Shown here: piece by piece, positions 18,386 to 27,618 of the stretch | Numbering within the stretch: the first letter of the stretch is position 1 | Layout of the letters: each line of letters starts with the position of its first letter | DNA from: Clostridia bacterium | GTDB lineage: Bacteria > Bacillota > Clostridia > Acetivibrionales > DSM-2933 | DNA length: 64,000 bases | Assembly (NCBI GenBank): GCA_026418275.1 | Contig: JAOABQ010000017.1 | Span: 1-64,000 of the forward strand | Reading direction: 5' to 3' | Made by a program: the position numbers and the translations under genes | The notes under the pieces: model-generated | What the model saw: only the letters and a program-made list of their open reading frames with translations | Databases searched by the model: none | What the model was told of the DNA's origin: nothing

Positions 18386-18414
18386 TTGGAGAACAGTTTT
18401 GCTTGAATCATAAT
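18386..18414 (+). promoter_or_regulatory. possible NRPS promoter
   Basis: TTGGAG (18386-18391), a 17-base spacer and CATAAT (18409-18414), 42 bases ahead of the NRPS start. Both boxes deviate from consensus, so this is tentative. A TTATAAT at 18364 lacks a partner -35 box. Confidence 0.35.
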
Positions 18415-18456
18415 TTGCGGCAAAATAAGGTATTTGCTTAAATTGGGGAGGCATAA

Positions 18457-21400
18457 ATGGGTAGGCAGTCTTTAAATAATCAAAAAACCATGGTAGATCA
18501 ATGTAAAAATAAAAAAGATCTGAAAGAAAAAGTGAATGTCCGATGGAAACAAATTTTATATGACTTTAATAATACTTCCTATCCTTATCCCCGTGATAAA
18601 ACGGTATACGAATTATTTGAAGAGCAAGTGGATACCACGCCAGAGAATATTGCTTTGGTGCACGACAGGCAGCAAATGACCTACAGGGAGCTGGATCAAA
18701 AGGCCAACCAAATTGCACATTATTTAATCAATGCCTGTGGGGGTAAAGGAGAAAATGTCGTTGCAATCCTTCAGGAACAATCTATCCAAATGATTACAAG
18801 TATTTTAGGAGTTTTAAAAGCAGGTTATGCCTTTCTACCGATAGATCCACAACTGCCGGAACAAATTCAAAAGACCATACTTGATGAATCCGGTGCAGAA
18901 GTTATGATTTCTACAAAAAATCATATTTGCCTATTAAACCGGCTCCAGTGGGAATGTAGAAGTGTTAAAACTTTCGTTTGTCTTGATAGTGAGGATATTT
19001 ACCATGACAAGGAAGAAAAAACGAATCCCTTGATGGATAAAGAGTTGTGGGATTTAATCGGTGAAAAATCCGAGGATTCAATAGGAAGAGGAGGCTGGAA
19101 AAGCAGTTTCACAGGGGAGTTATTTACCCGGAAAGAAATTGTTGAATATACTGATAATGCATTGTTTAAGCTCAAGCCCTATATTGATAAAAAGACGAGG
19201 ATCCTTGAAATAGGCTGCTCATCAGGATTTACCATGTTTAGGCTAGCACCTTTAGCCGGATTTTATTACGGTACCGACTTATCGGGTGCCATTCTTGAAA
19301 AAACCAAAGAACAGGTTGAAGAAGAGGGACACTTAAACATCCGGTTAAACCGGTGTGCAGCCCATGATATTGACAAGCTTGACGAAAATGACTTTGATAT
19401 TATTATTTTTAATAGTGTGATTCAAACTTTCCATGGTCACAATTACCTTCGTCAGGTTATTCAAAAAGCTGTACACTTGCTTAAGGAAAAGGGGATTCTA
19501 TTTATCGGCGACATCATGGACCAAGATACCAAAAACGATTTAATGACTGCACTTTTCAAATTTAAGAAAGAACATAAAAATTCCGGGTTTACAACCAAGA
19601 CGGATTTTTCAGACGAGTTATTCCTAAGTCCGGAGTTTTTTAATGACCTTGTCATGGAACAGAAAGAGTTGGTGAGTTGTTCCATTTCCCGAAAGATTCA
19701 TACAATAGAAAATGAATTAACCCAATACCGTTATGATGTTATCATTCATGTCAACAAAAAAAACACAGAAGTTCCAAGGCGAAAGAAAACAAAACAACAG
19801 CATGGGTTAAAAGAAATAGAAAAATGCCCTCACTCAAGAGTATTGGATAAAGTCCAATCCCATCGCCTTGCCTATATTATTTTTACCTCGGGTTCTACAG
19901 GTGTACCCAAAGGGGTTATGGTTGAGCATAGAGCTTTAGTCAATATGTGCTGCTGGTACAATCACTGTCATGCTGTAACAGCGGAAGACAGAAGTGCGAA
20001 ATTTGCCAATTGCGGATTTGATGCTTCTATAATGGAGATTTTTCCTATATTGCTAAAGGGTGGTTCCATACATATTCTGAATCCTGAAATAAAAAAGGAT
20101 TTAAACAAACTGAATCACTATTTTAGTGATCATAAAATAACCATTTGTTTTTTGCCTACCCAATACTGTGAGCAGTTTATGGAACTGGAGAATCACACCC
20201 TGCGTATTGTGAATACAGGTGGAGAAAAGTTAAAAAAGTATATAAAAAGAAATTATACACTGGTTGATCATTATGGGCCTACAGAATGTACAGTGGTCTC
20301 TTCGTATTATATTGTAGATAAACAATCCGGAAATATTCCCATTGGAAAACCCATATTTAACACCCGGATATATATCCTGGATAAGCATGATAGGATCTTG
20401 CCTCCCGGAGAGACCGGAGAAATATGCATTTCAGGGGATAATTTGGCACGGGGTTACTTAAACAGGCCGGATCTTACTGAAGAAAAGTTTGTGAAAGACC
20501 CCTTTTTCGAGGGGGAGAGGATGTACCGGACCGGAGACTTGGCAAGATGGCGTGCGGATGGAAATATTGAGTTTTTAGGCAGATTGGATAATCAAGTTAA
20601 AATCAGAGGGTACCGGATTGAGCTTGGAGAAATTGAAAGCAGATTAATAGCCCACGGGGCTGTTCTACAAACTGTTGTAACTACCTACGTGAATGCCAAT
20701 AAAGAATATGGCTTGTGTGCATATCTTGTGGTAAATAACCATATTTCAACTGCTGAAATTCGGGAGTATTTAAAAAAGCAGATACCGGAATATATGATAC
20801 CCGACTGCTTTTATATTCTTCATTCAATGCCTCTCACTCCTTCAGGAAAAATAGACAAAAAAGCCCTGCCTGCGCCGGAGCATTTGGGGAATCATTCTAA
20901 AACCTTCAAAGCGCCCGGTAATGAATTGGAGAGAAAACTGGCGAAGATATGGAAGGAGATTCTTGCTGTACCCAGGGTGGGGATCGACGATAATTTTTTT
21001 GAGATGGGCGGACATTCTTTAAAAGTTTTGAAAGCTGCTGCTGAGGTTAATAAGGAATTCCATGTGGAGCTTTCTGCTTTAGAGCTATTTAACGCCAAAA
21101 CAATAAGAGAACAGTGTGAACTAATCAAAGTAAGAGAAAAAAAGAACTGTAATTCCATTCCACGGGTAGAAAAAAGAGAATTCTACCCTGCTTCCTCAGC
21201 ACAAAAAAGAATTTACTTGATACAACAACAGGACATAGAAAACACAGCTTACAATATCCCATTTGCATTTTTGGTTAAGGGAGAAGTGCATATAGAAAAA
21301 ATAAAATCTGCCTTTTATCAAGTGACTAAAAAGCACGAGACACTTAGAACCGGCTTTAACATGGTGGATGGCAATGTTGTACAAAGAATTAAAGATGAGC

Positions 21401-24400
21401 CGGAGATCCATATGGAATATATTGAATCCGCAGGTGGGAATATGGAACAAATGCTCCAGAATTTTATAAAACCCTTTGATTTGCATCATGCGCCTTTATT
21501 TCGGATTCAATTGGTTAAAATAAAAGCAAGGGAGTATTTGCTTTTACTGGATATTCATCATATAATCCTGGATGGGTCTTCCATGGAGGTATTATGGGAT
21601 GAGCTTTCCAAAGCTTATCATGGAGAAGAGTTGGGAAGCCTTCCGGTCCAATATAAGGATTTTTCAAAGTGGCAGCAACAGGAGCTGGCAGAAGGTGTGC
21701 TAAGGAAGCAAGGTAATTACTGGCTAAAACAATGGAGCGGGGAAATACCGGTATTAAAGCTTCCACTGGATTATGAAAGGCCTGGGCTAAGGAACTTTGA
21801 AGGCGATGTTTACCATTTTGAAATCAATCGTGAACTTACCAAAAAGCTTCATAAATTATCTCAGAGTTTTGATGCGTCTTTGAATATGCTGCTGTTGGCT
21901 GCCTATAAGATTATGCTTTCAAAATACAGTAGTATAGAGGATATTGTTGTAGGAACGCCTGTATACGGCCGCAGGCATGCGGACCTCAAAAATGTTATCG
22001 GGATGTTTGTAAATACACTGGCTTTAAGGAGTTACCCAGAAGGCGGCAAAAAGTTTAAAGACTACCAGGAAGAGGTCAAACAGGTCATACTTCAAGGGCT
22101 GGAGCATCAGGATTTTCCCTTTGAAGAACTGGTAGAAATGGTTGATGGAATCCAGGATAGGAGCCGAAAACCTCTATTTGACACAATGTTTGTTATGCAA
22201 AAATTCAGTGACGAAAACCTTAAGCTGCGTGGTTTGGAAATACAGAGGCTAAATCCAAAACAAACCAAAACAAAATTCGATTTAACCTGGTTTGGGTCCT
22301 CCCATGAGAATACTCTTCAATTTACAGTTGAATATGCCTCGAAACTTTTTGCAAGGGATACGATCAGGAGAATGGCAAGGCACTATCAGCGAATAATTGA
22401 GCAAATTACGAGTAACCCTTGGATGCTTATATCCCAGATTGAATTGATCACCCATGAGGAGAAAAGGATAATCCTGAATGATTTTAACTATTCAAGGAAA
22501 TATCCCAATCAGGATCAACCGGTGCATCAAATGTTTGAAGAGGTGGTCAAAAGGAATGGAAAAGAACCAGCGCTGGTTTTTAATAATAGAACCATGTGTT
22601 ATGAGGAACTAAACAAAAGAGCCAACCAAGTGGCAGCACATTTAAGGAAAAAAAGGGTTGGGCGGGAGTCAATTGTCGCACTTGTTGCCTGTCGGTCCTT
22701 TGAGATGATGATAGGTATTTTGGGAATATTAAAGGCCGGGGCCGCTCTGCTTCCGTTAAGTCCGGAATACCCTGAAAAATATATCGATGAAATACTGGAG
22801 AGCAGCAAGGTGAAAATGGTCTTAAAACATTTCAATGACCAAGGGTTAGAACAGGATTTGGAGAGAGTAAAATGCGAGGTAATTGACATCAATGATAAGG
22901 CCATCTTATTGGAAGAAGATTCGAATTTAGAATCAGTCAATACACCTTCCGACTTGCTCTATATTATTTATACCTCCGGGACAACAGGAAAGCCAAAAGG
23001 CGTAATGATCGAAAACAGGAATTTCATTAACTTGATTTATTATGAGCGAAATGAAACCCAAATTGATTTTGATAGCGTTTTGCAATTTGCGTCCATTACT
23101 TTTGATGTTTCATTTCAAGAGATATTCTCATGCTTGTTATTTGGGGGCAAACTCTTACTTATTTCTGAACCGGACAGAACGGATATTTTAAAATTGTTTG
23201 GACTCATACAAAAGGAAAACCTTAAGACGCTTTTTTTGCCTCCTGCATTTTTAGAATTAATATTTAGTGAAGAGAGATATAGAGAACACTTTCCTACCTG
23301 TGTCAAACATATTGTTTCAGCCGGAGAGCAGCTTTATATATCAGAAAGCTTCAAGGAGTATATAAAGGAAAACAGTGTTTTTGTACATAACCACTATGGT
23401 CCGAGTGAAACCCATGTTGTTACCGCCTTAACATTGGACCCCACAGAAACAATACCGGATAAACCCTCCATCGGAAAGCCAATAGCCAATAGAACCATTT
23501 ATATCATGGACAAAGACGGCAAACTTCTGCCATCCGGTGTGGCGGGTGAATTGTATATCAGTGGTGAAGATATAGGGAGGGGATACCTTAATCAACCCGA
23601 GCTTACAGAAGAAAAATTCCTAAAGGACCCATTCATAAAGGGACAGAAGTTATACCGCAGTGGAGATAGGGCCCGCTGGCTTTCTGACGGTTCTATCGAG
23701 TTCCTTGGACGGGCGGATGAACAGATTAAAATACGAGGCTACAGGATCGAAACGGCAGGGATAGAAAGAGTATTAATGAATTATGGCAAAATCAAGAAGG
23801 TCTTTGTAACTTCCTTTGAAGTGAAGGGCGATAAATACTTATGTGCGTATATCATATCGGATTCCGCCCTTAACCCGAGAGCGCTTAAGACTTATTTGTC
23901 TAGAAGGTTACCCTCTTATATGGTTCCTGCTTATTATGTTTTTATTCAGGATTTTCCTTTGAATTCTCATGGGAAAGTGGATCGAAAGGCATTGCCTTTA
24001 CCGGATATTATGGAAAACCGGTATAATACCGAACAGCATAATCCACCAATGGATGATATAGAAAGGAAGCTTGCGGAAATCTGGCAGGAAATTTTTGCGG
24101 TTCCCAGTGTAGGAAGGGATGATAACTTTTTCGAGTTGGGTGGACATTCTTTAAAAGTTTTGAAAGCGGCTGTTGAAATACATAAAATATTTCATGTGGA
24201 GCTTTCTGCTGCGGAGCTATTCAAAGCCAAAACCATAAAGGAACAAAGTAAATTAATTAAAGAACGTGAGAATAAAAACTGCAGCCCCATCCCGCGGGTA
24301 GAAAAAAGAGAATTCTATCCCGCCTCACCCGCACAAAAAAGAATATACGCCATACAACAAATGTACGTGGAAAGTACGGCTTATAATATGCCCTTCCTGT

Positions 24401-26685
24401 TTTTGATAAAAGGAGAGGTTGGTAAGGAAAGGTTAAAATCTGCTTTTCGGCAAGTGATTAAAAAGCATGAGGTACTTAGAACCGGTTTTGATATAGTGGA
24501 TGGCAATGTTGTGCAGAGAATTAAAGATGAGCCAAAGTTTCATATGGAATATATCGAATCCACAGGTGTGGATACGGAAGAACTGCTGCAGAATTTTATA
24601 AAACCCTTTGATTTGCGTCATGCACCTTTATTTCGGCTTCAGTTGGTTAAAATGAAAGCAGGGGAGTATTTATTTCTACTGGATATACATCATATTCTAC
24701 TGGATGGTTCCTCTATAGAGATATTATGGGATGAGCTTTCCAAAGCCTATCATGGTGAAGATTTGGGAACCCTCCCGGTTCAGTATAAGGATTTTTCAAA
24801 GTGGCAGCAAAAGCAACTGGCTGAAGGCCGGCTAGGGAAGCAAAGTGAATACTGGATAAAACAATTGAGCGGGAAAATACCGGTTTTAAAGCTTCCATTG
24901 GATTTTGAAAGACCTGCGATAAGAAGCTTTGAAGGGGATCTGTATCATTTTGGCATTAATCGTGAACTTACTAAAAAGCTTCATGAATTATCTCAAAAAT
25001 ATGATGTATCTTTGAATATGCTGCTTTTGGCTGCCTATAAGATTATGCTTTCAAAATACAGCAGCCAGGAGGATATTGTGGTAGGGACTCCGGTATACGG
25101 CCGTAATCATGCAGACTTGAAAAATGTGATAGGGATGTTTGTAAACACACTGGCTTTAAGGAGCTACCCAAAAGGGAACAAAAAGTTTAGAAACTACCTG
25201 GAAGAAATAAAACAGGTTATTCTCCAAGGGCTGGAGCATCAGGATTTTCCCTTTGAGGAACTGGTGGAAAAGGTTGATGGATTTCATGATGTAAGCCGCA
25301 ATCCTCTATTTGATACAATGTTTGTCATGCAAAATTTCAGTGAAGAAAACCTTAAGCTAAACGGGTTAGTAATCCAGAGCATGAATCCCGGGTTAAGGAA
25401 TGCAAAGTTTGATTTAACCTGGTTTGTGGAGTTAAAGGAGGATACCCTTCAATTTACAGTTGAGTATGCCTCAAAACTCTTTACAAGGGATACGGTCATG
25501 AGGTCTGCAAGACATTATGAGAGAATACTTTACCAAATCAGCAGTAACCCTTTGGTACATATATCCCAAATAGAAATGATCAGAAATGAGGAGAACCGGT
25601 TAATTTCAGATGATTTTAACCATAGCAGAAATTGTTCTGAGCATCCATCGGTTTTCCCTATGTATAAGGAAACTGTTCATGAGGGTGCTTATCTACCTAT
25701 AAGCAGTATTGAGGAAAAATTGGTACCTATCTGGCAGGAAGTATTGGAAAAGGATAGAATCAATATAGAAGATGATTTTTTTGAATTGGGAGGACACTCC
25801 TTAAAAGCAATTAAACTCATGCACAGGGTGAAAATTGCATTCAATAAAGACCTTCCGGTTTCCGTCCTTTTGAAACATTCAACCATTAAAAAGCTGGCGC
25901 TGCTTCTGGATAGTAATCTAACGGATGGGAGATGGTCTCACGTCGTTGAAATCAGTAGGAATGATAATAAAAATATCATTTTTTGCATTCATCCTGCACC
26001 GGGCACCGTTATATGTTATTATGACCTGGCAAAGTATTTTAAAGAAGAGTGGTCTATTTACGCACTTCAGGCAAAGGGGCTGGAAAAAGGCCATATTCCT
26101 CATGCAACCGTAGAGGAAATGGCAGGGGATTATATCAAAGCAATAAAGGAAATACAGCCTAAGGGACCTTATATATTCATTGGCTGGAGTGTAGGAGGGC
26201 ACATTGGCTACGAAATTGCCCAGCAATTAAGTAAACTGGGGGACGAAGTGAAATTGCTTGCAATGCTTGATACCGACCCTTGGTTTGGCAGGAAAGTGAA
26301 AACAAAGCCCATTGCACTGCCTCTATACCTATATGGGATCACAGCAATGCTTAAACATTGCAAAATTGCTTATAAAAATTTTAATATTACTTCCTTTGGA
26401 TTGAAAGCCCTGTATCGCAGGCTCAAAATGTGGGTTTCAATCGCTAGGGCGGTAATAAGGTACCAGCCGGTGTGTTATAATGGGAATGGAAGAATCGTTC
26501 TTTTCCAGACTGATGAAGGGGCAAAAATTGAGCGGAAAATAAAAGACAAATCCCAAAGTGTAAGAAGTTTTATTGGTGGTTTGGAAGTAGTTCCCCTTGG
26601 AGGAAAGCATGTTACCATGTTTAACGAGCCGGATATTCAAAATTTATGCGTCAATTTAAAGCTGTACTTGGATGAATATGTGTGA
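18457..26685 (+). CDS. NRPS, A(MT)-T-C-A-T-C-T-TE
   Basis: One 2742-residue chain starting after GGGGAGG. A1 (about 50-800) has a1 near 74 and a2 (LKAGYAFLPIDP, 120-131). A methyltransferase domain (about 200-440, SAM motif ILEIGCSSG at 249-257) is inserted before a3 (FTSGSTGVPKG, about 476-486). A1 motifs a5 (HYGPTE, 605) to a10 (SGKID, K798) are intact. Then follow T1 (Ser854), C1 (HHIILDG, H1034/H1035, D1039), A2 (about 1355-1850, uninterrupted, K1840), T2 (Ser1898), C2 (HHILLDG, from 2078), T3 (Ser2448) and a thioesterase (GWSVGG, Ser2578; His2718). The last module has no A domain. Both C domains look LCL-type and there is no epimerase. The ten-residue code of A2 reads DVQAVAHVVK, 8 of 10 like proline codes; A1 reads DAMQVTHVVK, which I cannot assign. 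The N terminus retains a C-A linker-like piece, so the first module may be a trimmed extension module. The product is a short, methylated di- or tripeptide, unidentified. Confidence 0.93.
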   Translation: MGRQSLNNQKTMVDQCKNKKDLKEKVNVRWKQILYDFNNTSYPYPRDKTVYELFEEQVDTTPENIALVHDRQQMTYRELDQKANQIAHYLINACGGKGENVVAILQEQSIQMITSILGVLKAGYAFLPIDPQLPEQIQKTILDESGAEVMISTKNHICLLNRLQWECRSVKTFVCLDSEDIYHDKEEKTNPLMDKELWDLIGEKSEDSIGRGGWKSSFTGELFTRKEIVEYTDNALFKLKPYIDKKTRILEIGCSSGFTMFRLAPLAGFYYGTDLSGAILEKTKEQVEEEGHLNIRLNRCAAHDIDKLDENDFDIIIFNSVIQTFHGHNYLRQVIQKAVHLLKEKGILFIGDIMDQDTKNDLMTALFKFKKEHKNSGFTTKTDFSDELFLSPEFFNDLVMEQKELVSCSISRKIHTIENELTQYRYDVIIHVNKKNTEVPRRKKTKQQHGLKEIEKCPHSRVLDKVQSHRLAYIIFTSGSTGVPKGVMVEHRALVNMCCWYNHCHAVTAEDRSAKFANCGFDASIMEIFPILLKGGSIHILNPEIKKDLNKLNHYFSDHKITICFLPTQYCEQFMELENHTLRIVNTGGEKLKKYIKRNYTLVDHYGPTECTVVSSYYIVDKQSGNIPIGKPIFNTRIYILDKHDRILPPGETGEICISGDNLARGYLNRPDLTEEKFVKDPFFEGERMYRTGDLARWRADGNIEFLGRLDNQVKIRGYRIELGEIESRLIAHGAVLQTVVTTYVNANKEYGLCAYLVVNNHISTAEIREYLKKQIPEYMIPDCFYILHSMPLTPSGKIDKKALPAPEHLGNHSKTFKAPGNELERKLAKIWKEILAVPRVGIDDNFFEMGGHSLKVLKAAAEVNKEFHVELSALELFNAKTIREQCELIKVREKKNCNSIPRVEKREFYPASSAQKRIYLIQQQDIENTAYNIPFAFLVKGEVHIEKIKSAFYQVTKKHETLRTGFNMVDGNVVQRIKDEPEIHMEYIESAGGNMEQMLQNFIKPFDLHHAPLFRIQLVKIKAREYLLLLDIHHIILDGSSMEVLWDELSKAYHGEELGSLPVQYKDFSKWQQQELAEGVLRKQGNYWLKQWSGEIPVLKLPLDYERPGLRNFEGDVYHFEINRELTKKLHKLSQSFDASLNMLLLAAYKIMLSKYSSIEDIVVGTPVYGRRHADLKNVIGMFVNTLALRSYPEGGKKFKDYQEEVKQVILQGLEHQDFPFEELVEMVDGIQDRSRKPLFDTMFVMQKFSDENLKLRGLEIQRLNPKQTKTKFDLTWFGSSHENTLQFTVEYASKLFARDTIRRMARHYQRIIEQITSNPWMLISQIELITHEEKRIILNDFNYSRKYPNQDQPVHQMFEEVVKRNGKEPALVFNNRTMCYEELNKRANQVAAHLRKKRVGRESIVALVACRSFEMMIGILGILKAGAALLPLSPEYPEKYIDEILESSKVKMVLKHFNDQGLEQDLERVKCEVIDINDKAILLEEDSNLESVNTPSDLLYIIYTSGTTGKPKGVMIENRNFINLIYYERNETQIDFDSVLQFASITFDVSFQEIFSCLLFGGKLLLISEPDRTDILKLFGLIQKENLKTLFLPPAFLELIFSEERYREHFPTCVKHIVSAGEQLYISESFKEYIKENSVFVHNHYGPSETHVVTALTLDPTETIPDKPSIGKPIANRTIYIMDKDGKLLPSGVAGELYISGEDIGRGYLNQPELTEEKFLKDPFIKGQKLYRSGDRARWLSDGSIEFLGRADEQIKIRGYRIETAGIERVLMNYGKIKKVFVTSFEVKGDKYLCAYIISDSALNPRALKTYLSRRLPSYMVPAYYVFIQDFPLNSHGKVDRKALPLPDIMENRYNTEQHNPPMDDIERKLAEIWQEIFAVPSVGRDDNFFELGGHSLKVLKAAVEIHKIFHVELSAAELFKAKTIKEQSKLIKERENKNCSPIPRVEKREFYPASPAQKRIYAIQQMYVESTAYNMPFLFLIKGEVGKERLKSAFRQVIKKHEVLRTGFDIVDGNVVQRIKDEPKFHMEYIESTGVDTEELLQNFIKPFDLRHAPLFRLQLVKMKAGEYLFLLDIHHILLDGSSIEILWDELSKAYHGEDLGTLPVQYKDFSKWQQKQLAEGRLGKQSEYWIKQLSGKIPVLKLPLDFERPAIRSFEGDLYHFGINRELTKKLHELSQKYDVSLNMLLLAAYKIMLSKYSSQEDIVVGTPVYGRNHADLKNVIGMFVNTLALRSYPKGNKKFRNYLEEIKQVILQGLEHQDFPFEELVEKVDGFHDVSRNPLFDTMFVMQNFSEENLKLNGLVIQSMNPGLRNAKFDLTWFVELKEDTLQFTVEYASKLFTRDTVMRSARHYERILYQISSNPLVHISQIEMIRNEENRLISDDFNHSRNCSEHPSVFPMYKETVHEGAYLPISSIEEKLVPIWQEVLEKDRINIEDDFFELGGHSLKAIKLMHRVKIAFNKDLPVSVLLKHSTIKKLALLLDSNLTDGRWSHVVEISRNDNKNIIFCIHPAPGTVICYYDLAKYFKEEWSIYALQAKGLEKGHIPHATVEEMAGDYIKAIKEIQPKGPYIFIGWSVGGHIGYEIAQQLSKLGDEVKLLAMLDTDPWFGRKVKTKPIALPLYLYGITAMLKHCKIAYKNFNITSFGLKALYRRLKMWVSIARAVIRYQPVCYNGNGRIVLFQTDEGAKIERKIKDKSQSVRSFIGGLEVVPLGGKHVTMFNEPDIQNLCVNLKLYLDEYV

Positions 26686-26745
26686 GCAAATTTTTATACA
26701 CATTAAAAGTAAAGGTTTTTATAAAGAGCAGAGTGAGGTAGGATT

Positions 26746-27450
26746 ATGTACTTGAATACAAAGATCGAGGATTTGGCAAAAAGGCTGGGTATCGCATATT
26801 TTGGAGTGGCTGACCTTTCCAATGCATTGGATACTGTTTTAAACCAGGGTGGGGATATTGTGAAGGGATACCCCTATTCCATATCATTAGGAATTCCACT
26901 GCTTCATTCGATTGTAGATCAGCTTCCAAACCGCCACCAAAGGGCGGCTGCATTGAATTACAAGCACCATGCCTATGATATTATAAATCAACGCTTGGAT
27001 ATAACAGCATCCATTCTAAGCAGTTTTATTCAGGAGCAGGGGCATAGGGTACTTCCTATACCCGCTGCAGAGCGGATTGATGACGAAAGGATTTGTGCAT
27101 CTTTTTCCCATAAGCTGGGTGCCGGACTTTCCGGGTTGGGCTGGATAGGAAAAAGCTGCTTACTGATCACACCTGAGCATGGTCCGAGGGTCCGTTGGAC
27201 TTCCATTTTAACTGATGCACCTCTTGTGCCGACAGGAAAATTGATGGATGAAAGGTGTGGCGACTGCATTGAATGTGTAAATATTTGCCCAGTCAATGCA
27301 TTTAGCGGCAGAGCATTTAATTGTCATGAACCCCGTGAAGCCCGGTATGATGCCAGGAAATGTGAGAAATATTTCAATAAAATGGAGGTAAGAAGTAAGA
27401 GTGCTGTTTGCGGTATGTGTCTTTATATTTGTCCATATGGAAGAAAATAA
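26746..27450 (+). CDS. QueG-like double [4Fe-4S] protein
   Basis: The 234-residue protein has two cysteine clusters: CGDCIECVNICP near residue 170 and CGMCLYICPYG at the C terminus. The middle part (GAGLSGLGWIGKSCLLITPEHG) matches the epoxyqueuosine reductase-like family of 4Fe-4S double-cluster proteins. It is shorter than QueG (about 370 residues or more) and lacks the HEAT-like tail, and I see no clear cobalamin-binding signature. It begins 60 bases after the NRPS stop with no terminator between, so co-transcription is likely. It might supply electrons for tailoring of the peptide or be unrelated; the sequence does not decide. Confidence 0.75.
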   Translation: MYLNTKIEDLAKRLGIAYFGVADLSNALDTVLNQGGDIVKGYPYSISLGIPLLHSIVDQLPNRHQRAAALNYKHHAYDIINQRLDITASILSSFIQEQGHRVLPIPAAERIDDERICASFSHKLGAGLSGLGWIGKSCLLITPEHGPRVRWTSILTDAPLVPTGKLMDERCGDCIECVNICPVNAFSGRAFNCHEPREARYDARKCEKYFNKMEVRSKSAVCGMCLYICPYGRK

Positions 27451-27577
27451 GGAATTGAAGTAAAAAGGAGTTTAAAAGTAAATGTATCAAACTGGGGGAA
27501 TTCAGTTAGCCTATTAGTAAGTGACTTTTCATATCAATAGTTGGATAGGATGCACTATGTTATATGACATAAGTAAA

Positions 27578-27602
27578 AGCCGAGAGTAGATATCCCCCGG
27601 CT
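27578..27602 (-). terminator. short hairpin terminator of the PA14 gene
   Basis: On the minus strand AGCCG (27602-27598) pairs with CGGCT (27582-27578) and is followed by TTTTACTT. It is short but well placed, 17 bases past the PA14 gene stop, and may serve the convergent iron-sulfur gene too. Confidence 0.5.
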
Positions 27603-27618
27603 AAAATACTTGATTGGA

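Noticed and set aside
27482..27517. 11-codon frame after the iron-sulfur gene with an AAAAGGAG upstream
   Set aside because: Too short, spacing of about 11 bases is poor, and nothing else supports it.
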